DNA of 10,726 bases from Actinomycetota bacterium (GCA_013816275.1 JACDER010000019.1:1-10726), one strand, 5' to 3'. Shown: positions 1-6,314, counted from the first letter of the stretch. The notes: generated from the letters alone by a model not told the origin. Translations and numbers: made by a program.

Positions 1-34
1 GTGCCAGGCACGTGCCTGGCACGTGACAGGCACC
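1..34. repeat. Interspersed palindromic repeat plus degenerate half copy
   Basis: Positions 1-22 are a perfect palindrome: GTGCCAGGCAC followed by its reverse complement. Positions 23-34 (GTGACAGGCACC) match a half unit of the same element in 11 of 12 bases. The same palindrome, two bases longer, recurs at 4639-4662 inside a coding gene, so this is a dispersed element and not a local hairpin only. It lies just beyond the 3' end of the minus-strand phosphoesterase gene. It could fold in the transcript, but it has no T-tract, so I do not call it an intrinsic terminator. The element may extend beyond the window edge. Confidence 0.85.
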
Positions 35-52
35 CTTGAGGGTGGTTGAGGG
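31..52. repeat. TTGAGGG direct repeat with short hairpin
   Basis: TTGAGGG occurs at 36-42 and again at 46-52, separated by TGG. The second copy abuts the stop codon (TAA on the minus strand, 53-55) of the phosphoesterase gene. Positions 31-44 also form a small hairpin with arms CACCCT and AGGGTG. It is probably non-coding spacer. It might help end transcription of the phosphoesterase gene, but no T-run supports that. Confidence 0.5.
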
Positions 53-919
53 TTAGACGGCGAGCAGCGGGTTCGAGGCGAGGAACTCGCGCGTCACGAA
101 GAACGACTCGCGCGTCAGCGCACGGGTCTTCCGGCTGAAGATCACCGACAGCTCGCGCCGGCCGTCCAGGTAGTGGACGAACACCTTGATCGTCGAGGCA
201 TCGATGTGCAGCTCGTTCCACGAGGGCGGCGTCGAGGCCCGCACGCGGTGTGTCCCCGCCGTCCCGGAGTTGCAGATCAGCATCCCGTTCAGCCCCCAGA
301 AGTACGGGACGTGCTTGTGGCCGCAGAGCACAACGTCCACGTCCAGCGTCGTCAGCGTCAGCAGCAGATCTCCCGCATCGAGAACGATGTTCCGCTCCCT
401 CCCGGTTGCGGGGATTGGCACGAGGTGGTGATGGACGGCGAGTATGCGGATGTCGTTCGGCTCGTCGAACTGCTCCGCGATCCACGGATAGCGATCACGT
501 CCGATCCGGCCCTCGTTCACATCCGGCTCGGAGGAATCGAGCCCCGCGATCGTGAACCCGGTCGCCTGCATCCGCTCGGCCCGCTCAGGATCGAACGCGT
601 TCCGGAATCGTGAGTACGGCTCGCCGAACAGGCGCTCGAAGTGGACGTACCCGACGTTCCGGGCGTCGTGGTTGCCCGGGATTATCACCTTGGGGAACTC
701 GATCTGCTCGATCCACCGAGCCGCCTGCTCGTACTCCCACTCGTACCCGGCCGTGGTCAGGTCGCCCGCGAGCACGACCACGTCCGGATCGACCGTCCGC
801 ACACGCTCGAGAATCGCGTCCATCTGCTCCTCCGCCAGGCTGAGCGGGCCGCCGAAGTGGAGGTCGGAGAGCTGGGCGATGCGCAGCGGGAAGCGCGCGA
901 GTCCGGTCCAGGTGGTCAT
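53..919 (-). CDS. Calcineurin-like metallophosphoesterase, CpdA/class III cNMP phosphodiesterase-like
   Basis: This 288-residue protein carries the full dimetal motif set of the calcineurin-like phosphoesterase fold: D19-x-H21 (SDLHFGG), G52-D53, G82-N-H-D85, H163 in an HHH run, and G200-H-K-H203. These are the metal ligands of CpdA/Icc-type cyclic nucleotide phosphodiesterases and relatives, and the length fits that group. There is no signal peptide or membrane segment, so it is probably cytosolic. It is likely to hydrolyse a phosphodiester or phosphomonoester; the substrate cannot be read from sequence. The ATG at 919 has no clear Shine-Dalgarno sequence. It lies 16 bases from the start of the divergent cNMP-binding-domain gene, and that pairing makes a cyclic nucleotide substrate plausible but unproven. 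UDP-diacylglucosamine hydrolase-like or broad phosphodiesterase activity are alternatives. Confidence 0.9.
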   Translation of the reverse strand: MTTWTGLARFPLRIAQLSDLHFGGPLSLAEEQMDAILERVRTVDPDVVVLAGDLTTAGYEWEYEQAARWIEQIEFPKVIIPGNHDARNVGYVHFERLFGEPYSRFRNAFDPERAERMQATGFTIAGLDSSEPDVNEGRIGRDRYPWIAEQFDEPNDIRILAVHHHLVPIPATGRERNIVLDAGDLLLTLTTLDVDVVLCGHKHVPYFWGLNGMLICNSGTAGTHRVRASTPPSWNELHIDASTIKVFVHYLDGRRELSVIFSRKTRALTRESFFVTREFLASNPLLAV

Positions 920-935
920 TTAGGCTTGGACCATC
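920..935. promoter_or_regulatory. Minimal divergent intergenic region, likely leaderless starts
   Basis: Only 16 bases separate the ATG of the phosphoesterase gene from the GTG of the cNMP-binding-domain gene. Neither start has a purine-rich ribosome site. For the plus-strand gene, TAGGCT at 921-926 fits an actinobacterial TANNNT -10 box and ends nine bases before the GTG, which suggests a leaderless or nearly leaderless transcript. No convincing -35 box is visible. Any promoter elements must overlap the opposite gene's coding sequence, so the two promoters may interfere with each other. Confidence 0.4.
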
Positions 936-1406
936 GTGATTGAAGACGGGGACAAACCCGAGCCGCGAACCCGCGCGGACCATTCCCACACGCTCGTCAA
1001 GGCGCTCCAGGCCGTTCCGAGCCTCGGGATCTGCGACGAGCGGACGCTTCTCGAGATCGTCGGTGACTCGGTCAACCTCGTCTGGCCAGCGGGCCACAAG
1101 GTGTTCGAACCGGGGACGCCCTCCAGCGGGCTGTTCATCGTCCTCTCGGGCCGCGTGCGGGTTCTCCGAGACGGCGGTGACGAGCTCGCGGAGCTCGGTC
1201 CCGGAGAGCACTTCGGCGAGCTGTCCCTGCTCCTCGGAACCATGCACCAGCACGCCGTCGAGGCACTCGAGGACACCGAGCTGATGGTCGTGCCCAAGGA
1301 GCGCTTCGACGCGCTCGTTGGCGACAACCCTCGTCTCGCCGGCGAGATCCGGCGGAAAGCCGAGGAGCGCATGGCGATGAACCGGGGCGACGCGCCCACC
1401 GACTAG
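936..1406 (+). CDS. Stand-alone cyclic-nucleotide-binding-domain protein with altered phosphate cassette
   Basis: This 156-residue protein is a single CAP/PKA-type cNMP-binding beta-barrel (roughly residues 20-140). Recognisable pieces are the GHKVFEPGTPSSGLFIVLSGRV entry strands, seen in outline, and GEHFGELSLLLG, the start of the phosphate-binding cassette. There is no DNA-binding helix-turn-helix, kinase or channel domain, so any output must come through a partner protein. The cassette continues GTMHQHAVEA, whereas cAMP/cGMP-binding domains usually read PRxA(T/S)V. The Arg that contacts the cyclic phosphate is therefore replaced, and the domain may bind another ligand or none. It starts with GTG, and its stop overlaps the convergent cyclase stop within CTAG. 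It could be a sensor or protein-interaction module for the neighbouring pathway; the function is unknown. Confidence 0.85.
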   Translation: MIEDGDKPEPRTRADHSHTLVKALQAVPSLGICDERTLLEIVGDSVNLVWPAGHKVFEPGTPSSGLFIVLSGRVRVLRDGGDELAELGPGEHFGELSLLLGTMHQHAVEALEDTELMVVPKERFDALVGDNPRLAGEIRRKAEERMAMNRGDAPTD

Positions 1407-1849
1407 CTGGCCTCCAGCCGCTCCTTGATCGCCTTCATCTGCTCGGCCGTGTTCTTGTTCAGGTACTCCTCGGCCTGCTCGTCGTTCGCAGGCGCCGACG
1501 GCTTCATCGAGAACTCCTGAACCCATCGCATCTTCGTACCGCCGTTCTCGGGCTCGAAGTACCACTCGATGTTCATGAACTCGAACGGGCCGGTCTCGAT
1601 CCGGTGCGATTTGGACGTGTAGCTCGCGGGGTCCATCGTCCGCTCGGAGACCCAGCTCCAGACCTGCCCGTCGTACTCCGGGTCGGGATGCGTCGTCAGG
1701 CGGAACTTCACCGTGTTCCCCTCACGCTCCAGAACCTCGACGTTGGCGTATTCGGTGAACAGGTTCGTCCAGTTCTCGAGGTCGTTCATGCGGTCCCAGA
1801 CCTCGTCCAGCGGCTTGTCGATGACGACCGCGTTGTCGGTTCGCGCCAT
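1403..1849 (-). CDS. Monodomain aromatase/cyclase, TcmN/WhiE-ORFVI type (SRPBCC fold)
   Basis: This 148-residue START/SRPBCC-fold protein resembles the N-terminal domain of TcmN and WhiE ORFVI, which cyclise and aromatise the first ring of unreduced poly-beta-ketones held on the ACP. Hallmarks are DEVWDRMNDLENW, FTEYANVEVLEREG, WSWVSER, TGPFEFMNIEW and MRWVQEF. Residues I recall as lining the TcmN pocket have counterparts here: W27, Y34, R70, R83, W96, W109 and Q111. A single-domain cyclase with no ketoreductase nearby fits a non-reduced, TcmN-like folding mode (family knowledge, not shown here). It is the last gene of the polyketide operon, two bases after the ACP stop, with its ribosome site inside the ACP gene. 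Its stop codon overlaps that of the convergent cNMP-domain gene. Confidence 0.93.
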   Translation of the reverse strand: MARTDNAVVIDKPLDEVWDRMNDLENWTNLFTEYANVEVLEREGNTVKFRLTTHPDPEYDGQVWSWVSERTMDPASYTSKSHRIETGPFEFMNIEWYFEPENGGTKMRWVQEFSMKPSAPANDEQAEEYLNKNTAEQMKAIKERLEAS

Positions 1850-1851
1850 GG

Positions 1852-2106
1852 CTACCCCTCCTCGCTCAGCCGGCGGTTCGTGTACTCGATCGCCTCGCCG
1901 ATCGACGTGATGTGCTCGGCGTCCTCGTCGGGGATCTGGAACCCGTACTCCTGCTGCATCGCGAGCTGGATCTCGACGAACGCGAGCGAGTCGAGCCCGA
2001 GGTCCTCGAACGACTGACTTTGATCCTTGACCGAGTCCTCGGGGACGCCGATCCGGTTGACGAGAATGTTCTTCGCGTCCTCGAACGTGAACTCACGAGC
2101 GGCCAT
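1852..2106 (-). CDS. Type II polyketide acyl carrier protein
   Basis: This 84-residue acyl carrier protein has the phosphopantetheine attachment motif LGLDSLAFVEI, with Ser40 as the predicted modified residue. It has the usual four-helix layout, with acidic helix II after the serine and the IPDEDAEHITSIGEAIEY region of helices III-IV. It would carry the malonyl extender and the growing polyketide between acyltransferase, KS-alpha/CLF and cyclase. Its position directly before the aromatase/cyclase matches the whiE order. The first 14 bases overlap the patatin gene in another frame, and a near-perfect Shine-Dalgarno sequence precedes the ATG. That suits a protein needed in molar excess over the enzymes it serves. 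Confidence 0.95.
   Translation of the reverse strand: MAAREFTFEDAKNILVNRIGVPEDSVKDQSQSFEDLGLDSLAFVEIQLAMQQEYGFQIPDEDAEHITSIGEAIEYTNRRLSEEG
1855..1863 (-). promoter_or_regulatory. Strong ribosome site of the cyclase gene
   Basis: GAGGAGGGG on the minus strand lies five bases before the cyclase ATG. It doubles as the last codons (Glu-Glu-Gly) of the ACP gene, so ribosomes ending on ACP sit next to this site. Confidence 0.7.
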
Positions 2107-3631
2107 GTAGTACCTCCTTGGGTGTCGGGCGGGCTAGGGCTTGCAATGCTGGAAGCTGCTCCTCGGCGGCCTTGCGGCCGGCCTCGAAGAACAGGTCGGC
2201 GAGATGGAAGTCGCGCCAGCTCGACGGCCCGAAGCGCGGCGTGATCGGAACGTCGGCGCGCGCGGCGTGCCGTTCGCTCGAGTCCAGTTGGGCGACGTCC
2301 ATCACTTCGAGCAAGGTGTCGAGCATACGCGAGCGCAGGCCCCGGGTCGGCTCAGCGGGCGGAACCTCTCCGGGCCAGGCGTCGAGCGTCTGGCGGCTGA
2401 GGATGTTGACGGCGACGGTGACGTCGGCCCCGGCCTCCGCGACCGCGTCGGTCGGGACCGGAACGAGCGCCAGCCCGTCCACCAGCCGCTTCCCGTCCTG
2501 TTCCTGCGGCGGAAACATGCCCGCCAGCGCCGTCGCGGCGAGCAGCGCTTCCCAGAGCGTGCCCTCGGTGATGGGCGCGGGCGCCTGCGCATTCAGGTCG
2601 ACCGTCATCGCGACGAACGGGACGAGGAGATCGTCGAAGGTCTTGTCGGAGGTCGTCTCGCGCAGAAGGCGCGTCATCGCTTCGAGCCCGGTCGACCCGC
2701 CGGTGAGCGAGAGCTTGAAGATCTCGTCGATCGTGTCGGACGCGAACGCCTCTCGCATGGTGGCCTCGATCTCGTGCGAGTCGCGGCCGAGCGCGATCCA
2801 CGCTCCTACCATCGCGCCGATGCTGGAGCCGGAGACGTAGTCGACGGTGTATCCGGCCTCCTCGAGCACCCGCAGCGCCCCGACGTGCGCGTAGCCCTTG
2901 GCGCCGCCTGCACCGAGCGCTAGCCCGAGCTTCGTCCTCGCGATGTGACGGCCGAGCCGGGCGACGTCGGCGGGCGGCGCGTCGAGGGTCATGGTGCGGT
3001 CGGCCGCCTCCTCGGCCGCCGCCGAGCAAGGCCCCGCGACGATCACGACCGTGCCGTTCTTCGCGAGGAGGTCGTCGAGCGTCTCGAGGCCCTGGGGCGA
3101 GTCGCGCACGTCGACCAGGGCGACGGGACGCGGGCTCGAGGCCTCGGTCGCGGAGATCACGTCCGGCACGGCCGAAGCGGCCGCATCCGAAACGAGGAGC
3201 GCCACGGCCTCACCACGCACTCTGGTATCCCCCACGCGGGCCGTCGTGGCCGCGAGCCGGTCGCTCAGGATCCGGGTCAGGTTCCCGAGGATGCGAGGCT
3301 GCTCCGCGATCACCGCGGCCACCCCGGAGCGCGAAAGCTCGAGAGCCGTCGTCGGCACTGCCGCGACCACCGTCGCCGAGCGTGGCTCTCCCGACACGAG
3401 CGACATCTCGCCGATCACGTCACCGCGCCGCAGCCGGGCCACGGGCCGGCCTTCCCGGAGGACGCGCGCGAATCCGTCGACGATCAGGAAGAGGCTCTCC
3501 CCGGCCTCCCCCTCGCGGCAGATGACGTCCCCGGCGGCAAAGTCCTTGCGGCGCATGGCCGCCTCGAGGTCGGCCAGCGCGGAGGGATCGAGGCCTGCGA
3601 ACAGCGGGTTTCGGGAGAGGACGTCAATCAT
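2093..3631 (-). CDS. Patatin-like phospholipase/esterase with N-terminal cNMP-binding domain
   Basis: This 512-residue fusion resembles bacterial neuropathy-target-esterase-like proteins. Residues 1-125 are a cNMP-binding domain with an intact phosphate cassette: GEMSLVSGEPRSATV, with E75 and R84. Residues 130-230 form a linker of uncertain fold. From about 234 the patatin domain shows the oxyanion loop GAGGAKG (240-246), the nucleophile elbow GSSIG with Ser270, and the catalytic Asp385 in VDGLA; these form the Ser-Asp dyad of acyl hydrolases and lysophospholipases. No clear membrane segment or signal is present. It probably hydrolyses or transfers an ester or thioester acyl group under control of a bound nucleotide. 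It sits inside the polyketide operon: its ATG overlaps the ligase stop as ATGA, and its end overlaps the ACP start. A patatin is not a standard type II PKS partner; substrate unknown. Confidence 0.92.
   Translation of the reverse strand: MIDVLSRNPLFAGLDPSALADLEAAMRRKDFAAGDVICREGEAGESLFLIVDGFARVLREGRPVARLRRGDVIGEMSLVSGEPRSATVVAAVPTTALELSRSGVAAVIAEQPRILGNLTRILSDRLAATTARVGDTRVRGEAVALLVSDAAASAVPDVISATEASSPRPVALVDVRDSPQGLETLDDLLAKNGTVVIVAGPCSAAAEEAADRTMTLDAPPADVARLGRHIARTKLGLALGAGGAKGYAHVGALRVLEEAGYTVDYVSGSSIGAMVGAWIALGRDSHEIEATMREAFASDTIDEIFKLSLTGGSTGLEAMTRLLRETTSDKTFDDLLVPFVAMTVDLNAQAPAPITEGTLWEALLAATALAGMFPPQEQDGKRLVDGLALVPVPTDAVAEAGADVTVAVNILSRQTLDAWPGEVPPAEPTRGLRSRMLDTLLEVMDVAQLDSSERHAARADVPITPRFGPSSWRDFHLADLFFEAGRKAAEEQLPALQALARPTPKEVLHGRS
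2112..2119 (-). promoter_or_regulatory. Near-consensus ribosome site of the ACP gene
   Basis: AAGGAGGT on the minus strand lies five bases before the ACP ATG and within the patatin coding sequence. It is the strongest ribosome site in the operon and sets the ACP start. Confidence 0.8.
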
Positions 3632-5058
3632 CCGGCGAGGGCTTTTCGATCGGGCTTTCCAGACGGCAAGAGAGGCAGCTCAGGGAGGATCTCGATCGCG
3701 TAAGGCACCTTATAACCGGCGATCCTCGAGCGGGCAAAGGCGATCAGGTCGCGGGCGTTCAGCTCCGCGCCCGGGCGCGGTGAGACGTAGGCGGCGAGTG
3801 CCTCGCCCATGCGCTCGTCCGGAACACCGAGCACCGCTGCGTTCCCGACGTCGGGGTGCGCGAGCAGTGCCGCCTCGACCTCGGCCGGCACCACGTTGAA
3901 GCCCCCGACGTGGACGATTTCCTTCGCGCGCCCGACGATGCTCACGTAGCCGTCGTCGATCTCGGCCAGGTCGCCGGTCCGGAACCAGCCGTCGCGGAAG
4001 GCCTGCTCTGTCTCCTCCGGCCTCCGGTAGTAGCCCGGAGTCAGATGAGGCCCGCTGACCTCGAGCTCGCCTTCGGTGATGCGCGCATCGTAGGCCGGAG
4101 CCACCCTGCCCACCGTCGTGAACCGCTTCTCCGGCGGGTCGTCCTGGAGCACGCAGGTGACGGCGCCTGTCTCGGAGAGGCCGTAGCAGTTGAGGATCCT
4201 CGTCCCGCGCTCGTCCAGCGCCTCCAGCAGGTCGGGCGGGCACGGAGCACCGGCGACGAGCCCCGTCCGGATGCCCGGAATCCCCTCTGGCCGCGCCTTC
4301 AGGAGCGTGCGGAAGAGCGTGGGCGAGCCGTGGAGGACGGTGGCGCGGCGCGCCTCCAGCGCGCGCAGGAGCGGTGCGGGCGAGAAGCTCGAGTCGACCA
4401 GGATCCCCTCGGCGCCGGCCGCGACCGCCGCGTGCATGCACGTGAGCCCGAATGCATGCGAAATCGGAACAATCAAGGCGCAGCGGTCGTCCGGGCCGAG
4501 CCCGAGCGTATCGGCCAGGAACCGGGACCCCTCGACCTCGCGGACGTGCTTGACGAGCACGCCCTTCGGGATGCCGGTCGTTCCGGACGTGTACAGGATG
4601 GCCGCTGTCTCCTCGCCAAGCGGCTCCGGGACTGCTCTGGTGCCAGGCACGTGCCTGGCACCGCGGGTGTCCCCTTGGGACAGGAGGAGTGTGGAAACGC
4701 TCGGTGGCAGCAAGCCCGGCAGGACGTCCGCGAAGGAGTAGCCGCCGTGCGCTGAGACGGACACGACGACGACCGGCTCGGCGTCCGCGAGCATCAGCTC
4801 GAGCTCACGTTCGCGCAGGCGCGAGCTGAGCGGGACAGCCACGGCGCCCAGCCGCCAGGCGGCGAATAGCCCGGCGACGAGATCCGTCGAGTTAGGCGCG
4901 ATGAAGGCAACCCTCTGGCCGCGCAGGTCGCCGACCGCTCCTATCGCCTCCTCGAGCCTGGCGGAGAGCTCACGCAGCTCGCCGTACGACAGGACTTCAT
5001 CGCCCGCGGAGAGCGCGGGCCGGTCGGCTGGAGCCTCCTCGAGGAGGCTTGCGATCAC
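3628..5058 (-). CDS. Acyl-CoA ligase-like adenylating enzyme (ANL superfamily)
   Basis: This 476-residue protein carries the ANL core motifs in order: ILYTSGTTGIPKG (P-loop, about 154-166), NCYGLSETGA, GWFRTGDLAEID, GRAKEIVHVGGFNVVPAEVE, and PSGKPDRKAL with the C-terminal catalytic Lys468. It should adenylate a carboxylate and pass it to CoA or a pantetheine thiol. In this operon it could activate a starter acid, or act on the ACP-bound chain as proposed for AntG of the Photorhabdus anthraquinone pathway (analogy only). It starts with GTG overlapping the CLF stop (GTGA). No ribosome site is visible, so translation probably depends on coupling. It ends in an ATGA overlap with the patatin gene. 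Residues 133-140 (GARHVPGT) are encoded entirely by the dispersed 24-bp palindrome, in the variable linker before the P-loop. Confidence 0.92.
   Translation of the reverse strand: MIASLLEEAPADRPALSAGDEVLSYGELRELSARLEEAIGAVGDLRGQRVAFIAPNSTDLVAGLFAAWRLGAVAVPLSSRLRERELELMLADAEPVVVVSVSAHGGYSFADVLPGLLPPSVSTLLLSQGDTRGARHVPGTRAVPEPLGEETAAILYTSGTTGIPKGVLVKHVREVEGSRFLADTLGLGPDDRCALIVPISHAFGLTCMHAAVAAGAEGILVDSSFSPAPLLRALEARRATVLHGSPTLFRTLLKARPEGIPGIRTGLVAGAPCPPDLLEALDERGTRILNCYGLSETGAVTCVLQDDPPEKRFTTVGRVAPAYDARITEGELEVSGPHLTPGYYRRPEETEQAFRDGWFRTGDLAEIDDGYVSIVGRAKEIVHVGGFNVVPAEVEAALLAHPDVGNAAVLGVPDERMGEALAAYVSPRPGAELNARDLIAFARSRIAGYKVPYAIEILPELPLLPSGKPDRKALAG
4639..4662. repeat. Perfect 24-bp dispersed palindrome inside the ligase gene
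   Basis: GGTGCCAGGCAC is followed at once by its reverse complement, giving 24 bp of perfect dyad symmetry centred between 4650 and 4651. The inner 22 bp are identical to positions 1-22. It is exactly eight codons long and keeps the ligase frame open, adding GARHVPGT to a surface-type linker. It looks like an in-frame insertion of a small palindromic element. Confidence 0.88.
4668..4682. repeat. Short inverted repeat beside the dispersed palindrome
   Basis: TGTCCC and GGGACA are six-base arms around a CTT spacer, five bases from the 24-bp palindrome. It may be part of the same insertion, giving about 44 bp of palindromic DNA within the ligase linker, or it may be chance in GC-rich DNA. Confidence 0.4.
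5032..5049. repeat. 18-bp palindrome just after the ligase start codon
   Basis: AGCCTCCTC followed by its reverse complement GAGGAGGCT is a perfect 18-bp dyad. It encodes part of residues 4-9 of the ligase and begins nine bases downstream of the first base of the GTG start. In mRNA it could fold into a stem that slows independent initiation or pauses ribosomes arriving from the CLF gene. Codon constraint (Leu-Leu-Glu-Glu) may produce it by chance. Confidence 0.55.
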
Positions 5059-6314
5059 GGCTTGCGGAGTACCAGCGAGCTGTTGAAGCCCCCGAACCCG
5101 CGGGCGTTGACGAGCACCGTGCCGACCTCTGCCTCGGTCGCCTTCGTGACAAATGCGAGGTCGCAGCCCTCGGCCGGCTTGTCGACGTTGATCGTCGGAG
5201 GCAGGACGCCGTCACGCATCGCGAAGACCGCGGCGGCCACGTCTAGCGGTGCTCCGCCCCCGTAGAGCCGGCCGGTCGCCGTCTTCGGCGCGGTGACGGG
5301 GACAGGCCGCCCGAACACCTTCTTGATCGCGTCGGCTTCGGCCCGGTCGGCCTCGGGAACGCCCGCCGCGTCGGCGAAGACCGCGTCCACGTCGTCCGCG
5401 CCGACTCCCGCCCGCTCGAGCGCCATCTTCATCGCGCGCTCGAGCTGCGAGCCGTCGTCGCTCACGCGCTTCGCGTGGAACGCGTCGTTCGTCGCGCCGT
5501 AGCCGAGGATCTCCGCGTAGACCTGCGGGGCCTTGCGCTTCTTGGCGTGTCCCGCTTCCTCGACGATCACGATCGCGCCGCCCTCGCCCATGACGTAGCC
5601 GTTCGCGCGCTCGTCGAAGGGCCGGTAGGCCGCCTCGGGCTCGTTCTCGAGGCTGAGGCGTCCGTTCGTCAGCTGGCAAGTGAGCGCGTAGGGACCGATC
5701 GGAGCCTCGGTGCCGCCCGAGATGACGAAGTCGACGTTGCGGATGATATTCCGCCGCGAGTGCCAGAGAGCCTCGAGCCCACCGGCGCCCTCCTGGCAGA
5801 CGACGCCGCACGGGCCCTTCATCCCGTACTTGATCGCGATCTGGCCTGTCGTCGCCGCATAGAACCAGGCAATCGACTGGTAGGCGCCGACGAAGAGCGG
5901 GCCCTTCCCCCACAGGTTCTCGATCTCCTTCTGGCCGAACTCGTTCCCGCCAGAGCCGCTGGCGGTGATCACGCTCATGCTGTACGGGTCCTTGCCCTCG
6001 GGGTCGAACTTCGCGTCGTCGAGCGCGAGCTGGGTGGCGGCCAGCGCCATGTGCGTCCAGTGGTCGGTCTGGACGATCATCCGCTGGTCGATGTAGTCCG
6101 CCGCGTCGAAGCCGTCGACCTCGCCCGCCAGCTGCGCCGGGTACTGGGACGGGTCGAAGCGCGTGATCCTGCGGATCGCGTTCTTCCCCGCCTTGGCCGC
6201 TTTCCACCAGGCGTCGTTGCCGATCCCGCCCGGGGCAACGACGCCGATGCCGGTGATGACGGCACGGCGGTCGGCGTCGGGCAGGCTGGTGAAGCTCTCA
6301 GGCTTCAGGGCCAT
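5055..6314 (-). CDS. Type II PKS ketosynthase beta / chain length factor
   Basis: This 419-residue ketosynthase-fold protein lacks the catalytic residues of KS-alpha and carries CLF signatures: NEFGQKEIENLWGKGP, AYQSIAWFYAATTGQIAI, GGTEAPIGPY, and APKTATGRLYGGGAPLDVAAA. It pairs with KS-alpha as a heterodimer and helps set chain length at the dimer interface. At the position of the KS cysteine, the segment GVVCQEGAGGLEAL aligns with Gly, not the Gln usual in CLFs; a Gln sits two residues earlier. The chosen ATG at 6314 follows a strong ribosome site and overlaps the KS-alpha stop by one base (TGATG). An open frame continues upstream to 6452 but lies wholly inside KS-alpha and encodes no family sequence. 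The stop overlaps the ligase GTG. Confidence 0.95.
   Translation of the reverse strand: MALKPESFTSLPDADRRAVITGIGVVAPGGIGNDAWWKAAKAGKNAIRRITRFDPSQYPAQLAGEVDGFDAADYIDQRMIVQTDHWTHMALAATQLALDDAKFDPEGKDPYSMSVITASGSGGNEFGQKEIENLWGKGPLFVGAYQSIAWFYAATTGQIAIKYGMKGPCGVVCQEGAGGLEALWHSRRNIIRNVDFVISGGTEAPIGPYALTCQLTNGRLSLENEPEAAYRPFDERANGYVMGEGGAIVIVEEAGHAKKRKAPQVYAEILGYGATNDAFHAKRVSDDGSQLERAMKMALERAGVGADDVDAVFADAAGVPEADRAEADAIKKVFGRPVPVTAPKTATGRLYGGGAPLDVAAAVFAMRDGVLPPTINVDKPAEGCDLAFVTKATEAEVGTVLVNARGFGGFNSSLVLRKP

Noticed and set aside
1..44. Intrinsic terminator of the phosphoesterase gene
   Set aside because: The palindromes can fold, but no U-tract follows on the minus-strand transcript.
933..939. 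ATCGTGA shared by both divergent intergenic regions (933-939 and 8013-8019), as a common operator
   Set aside because: A 7-mer is expected about once by chance in a window this size, and in the first case it includes the GTG start codon. There is no dyad or longer match around it.
585..1565. Minus-strand open frame of 326 codons across the phosphoesterase, cNMP-domain and cyclase genes
   Set aside because: It crosses three well-supported genes in other frames and contains only low-complexity Arg/Gly/Ala sequence.
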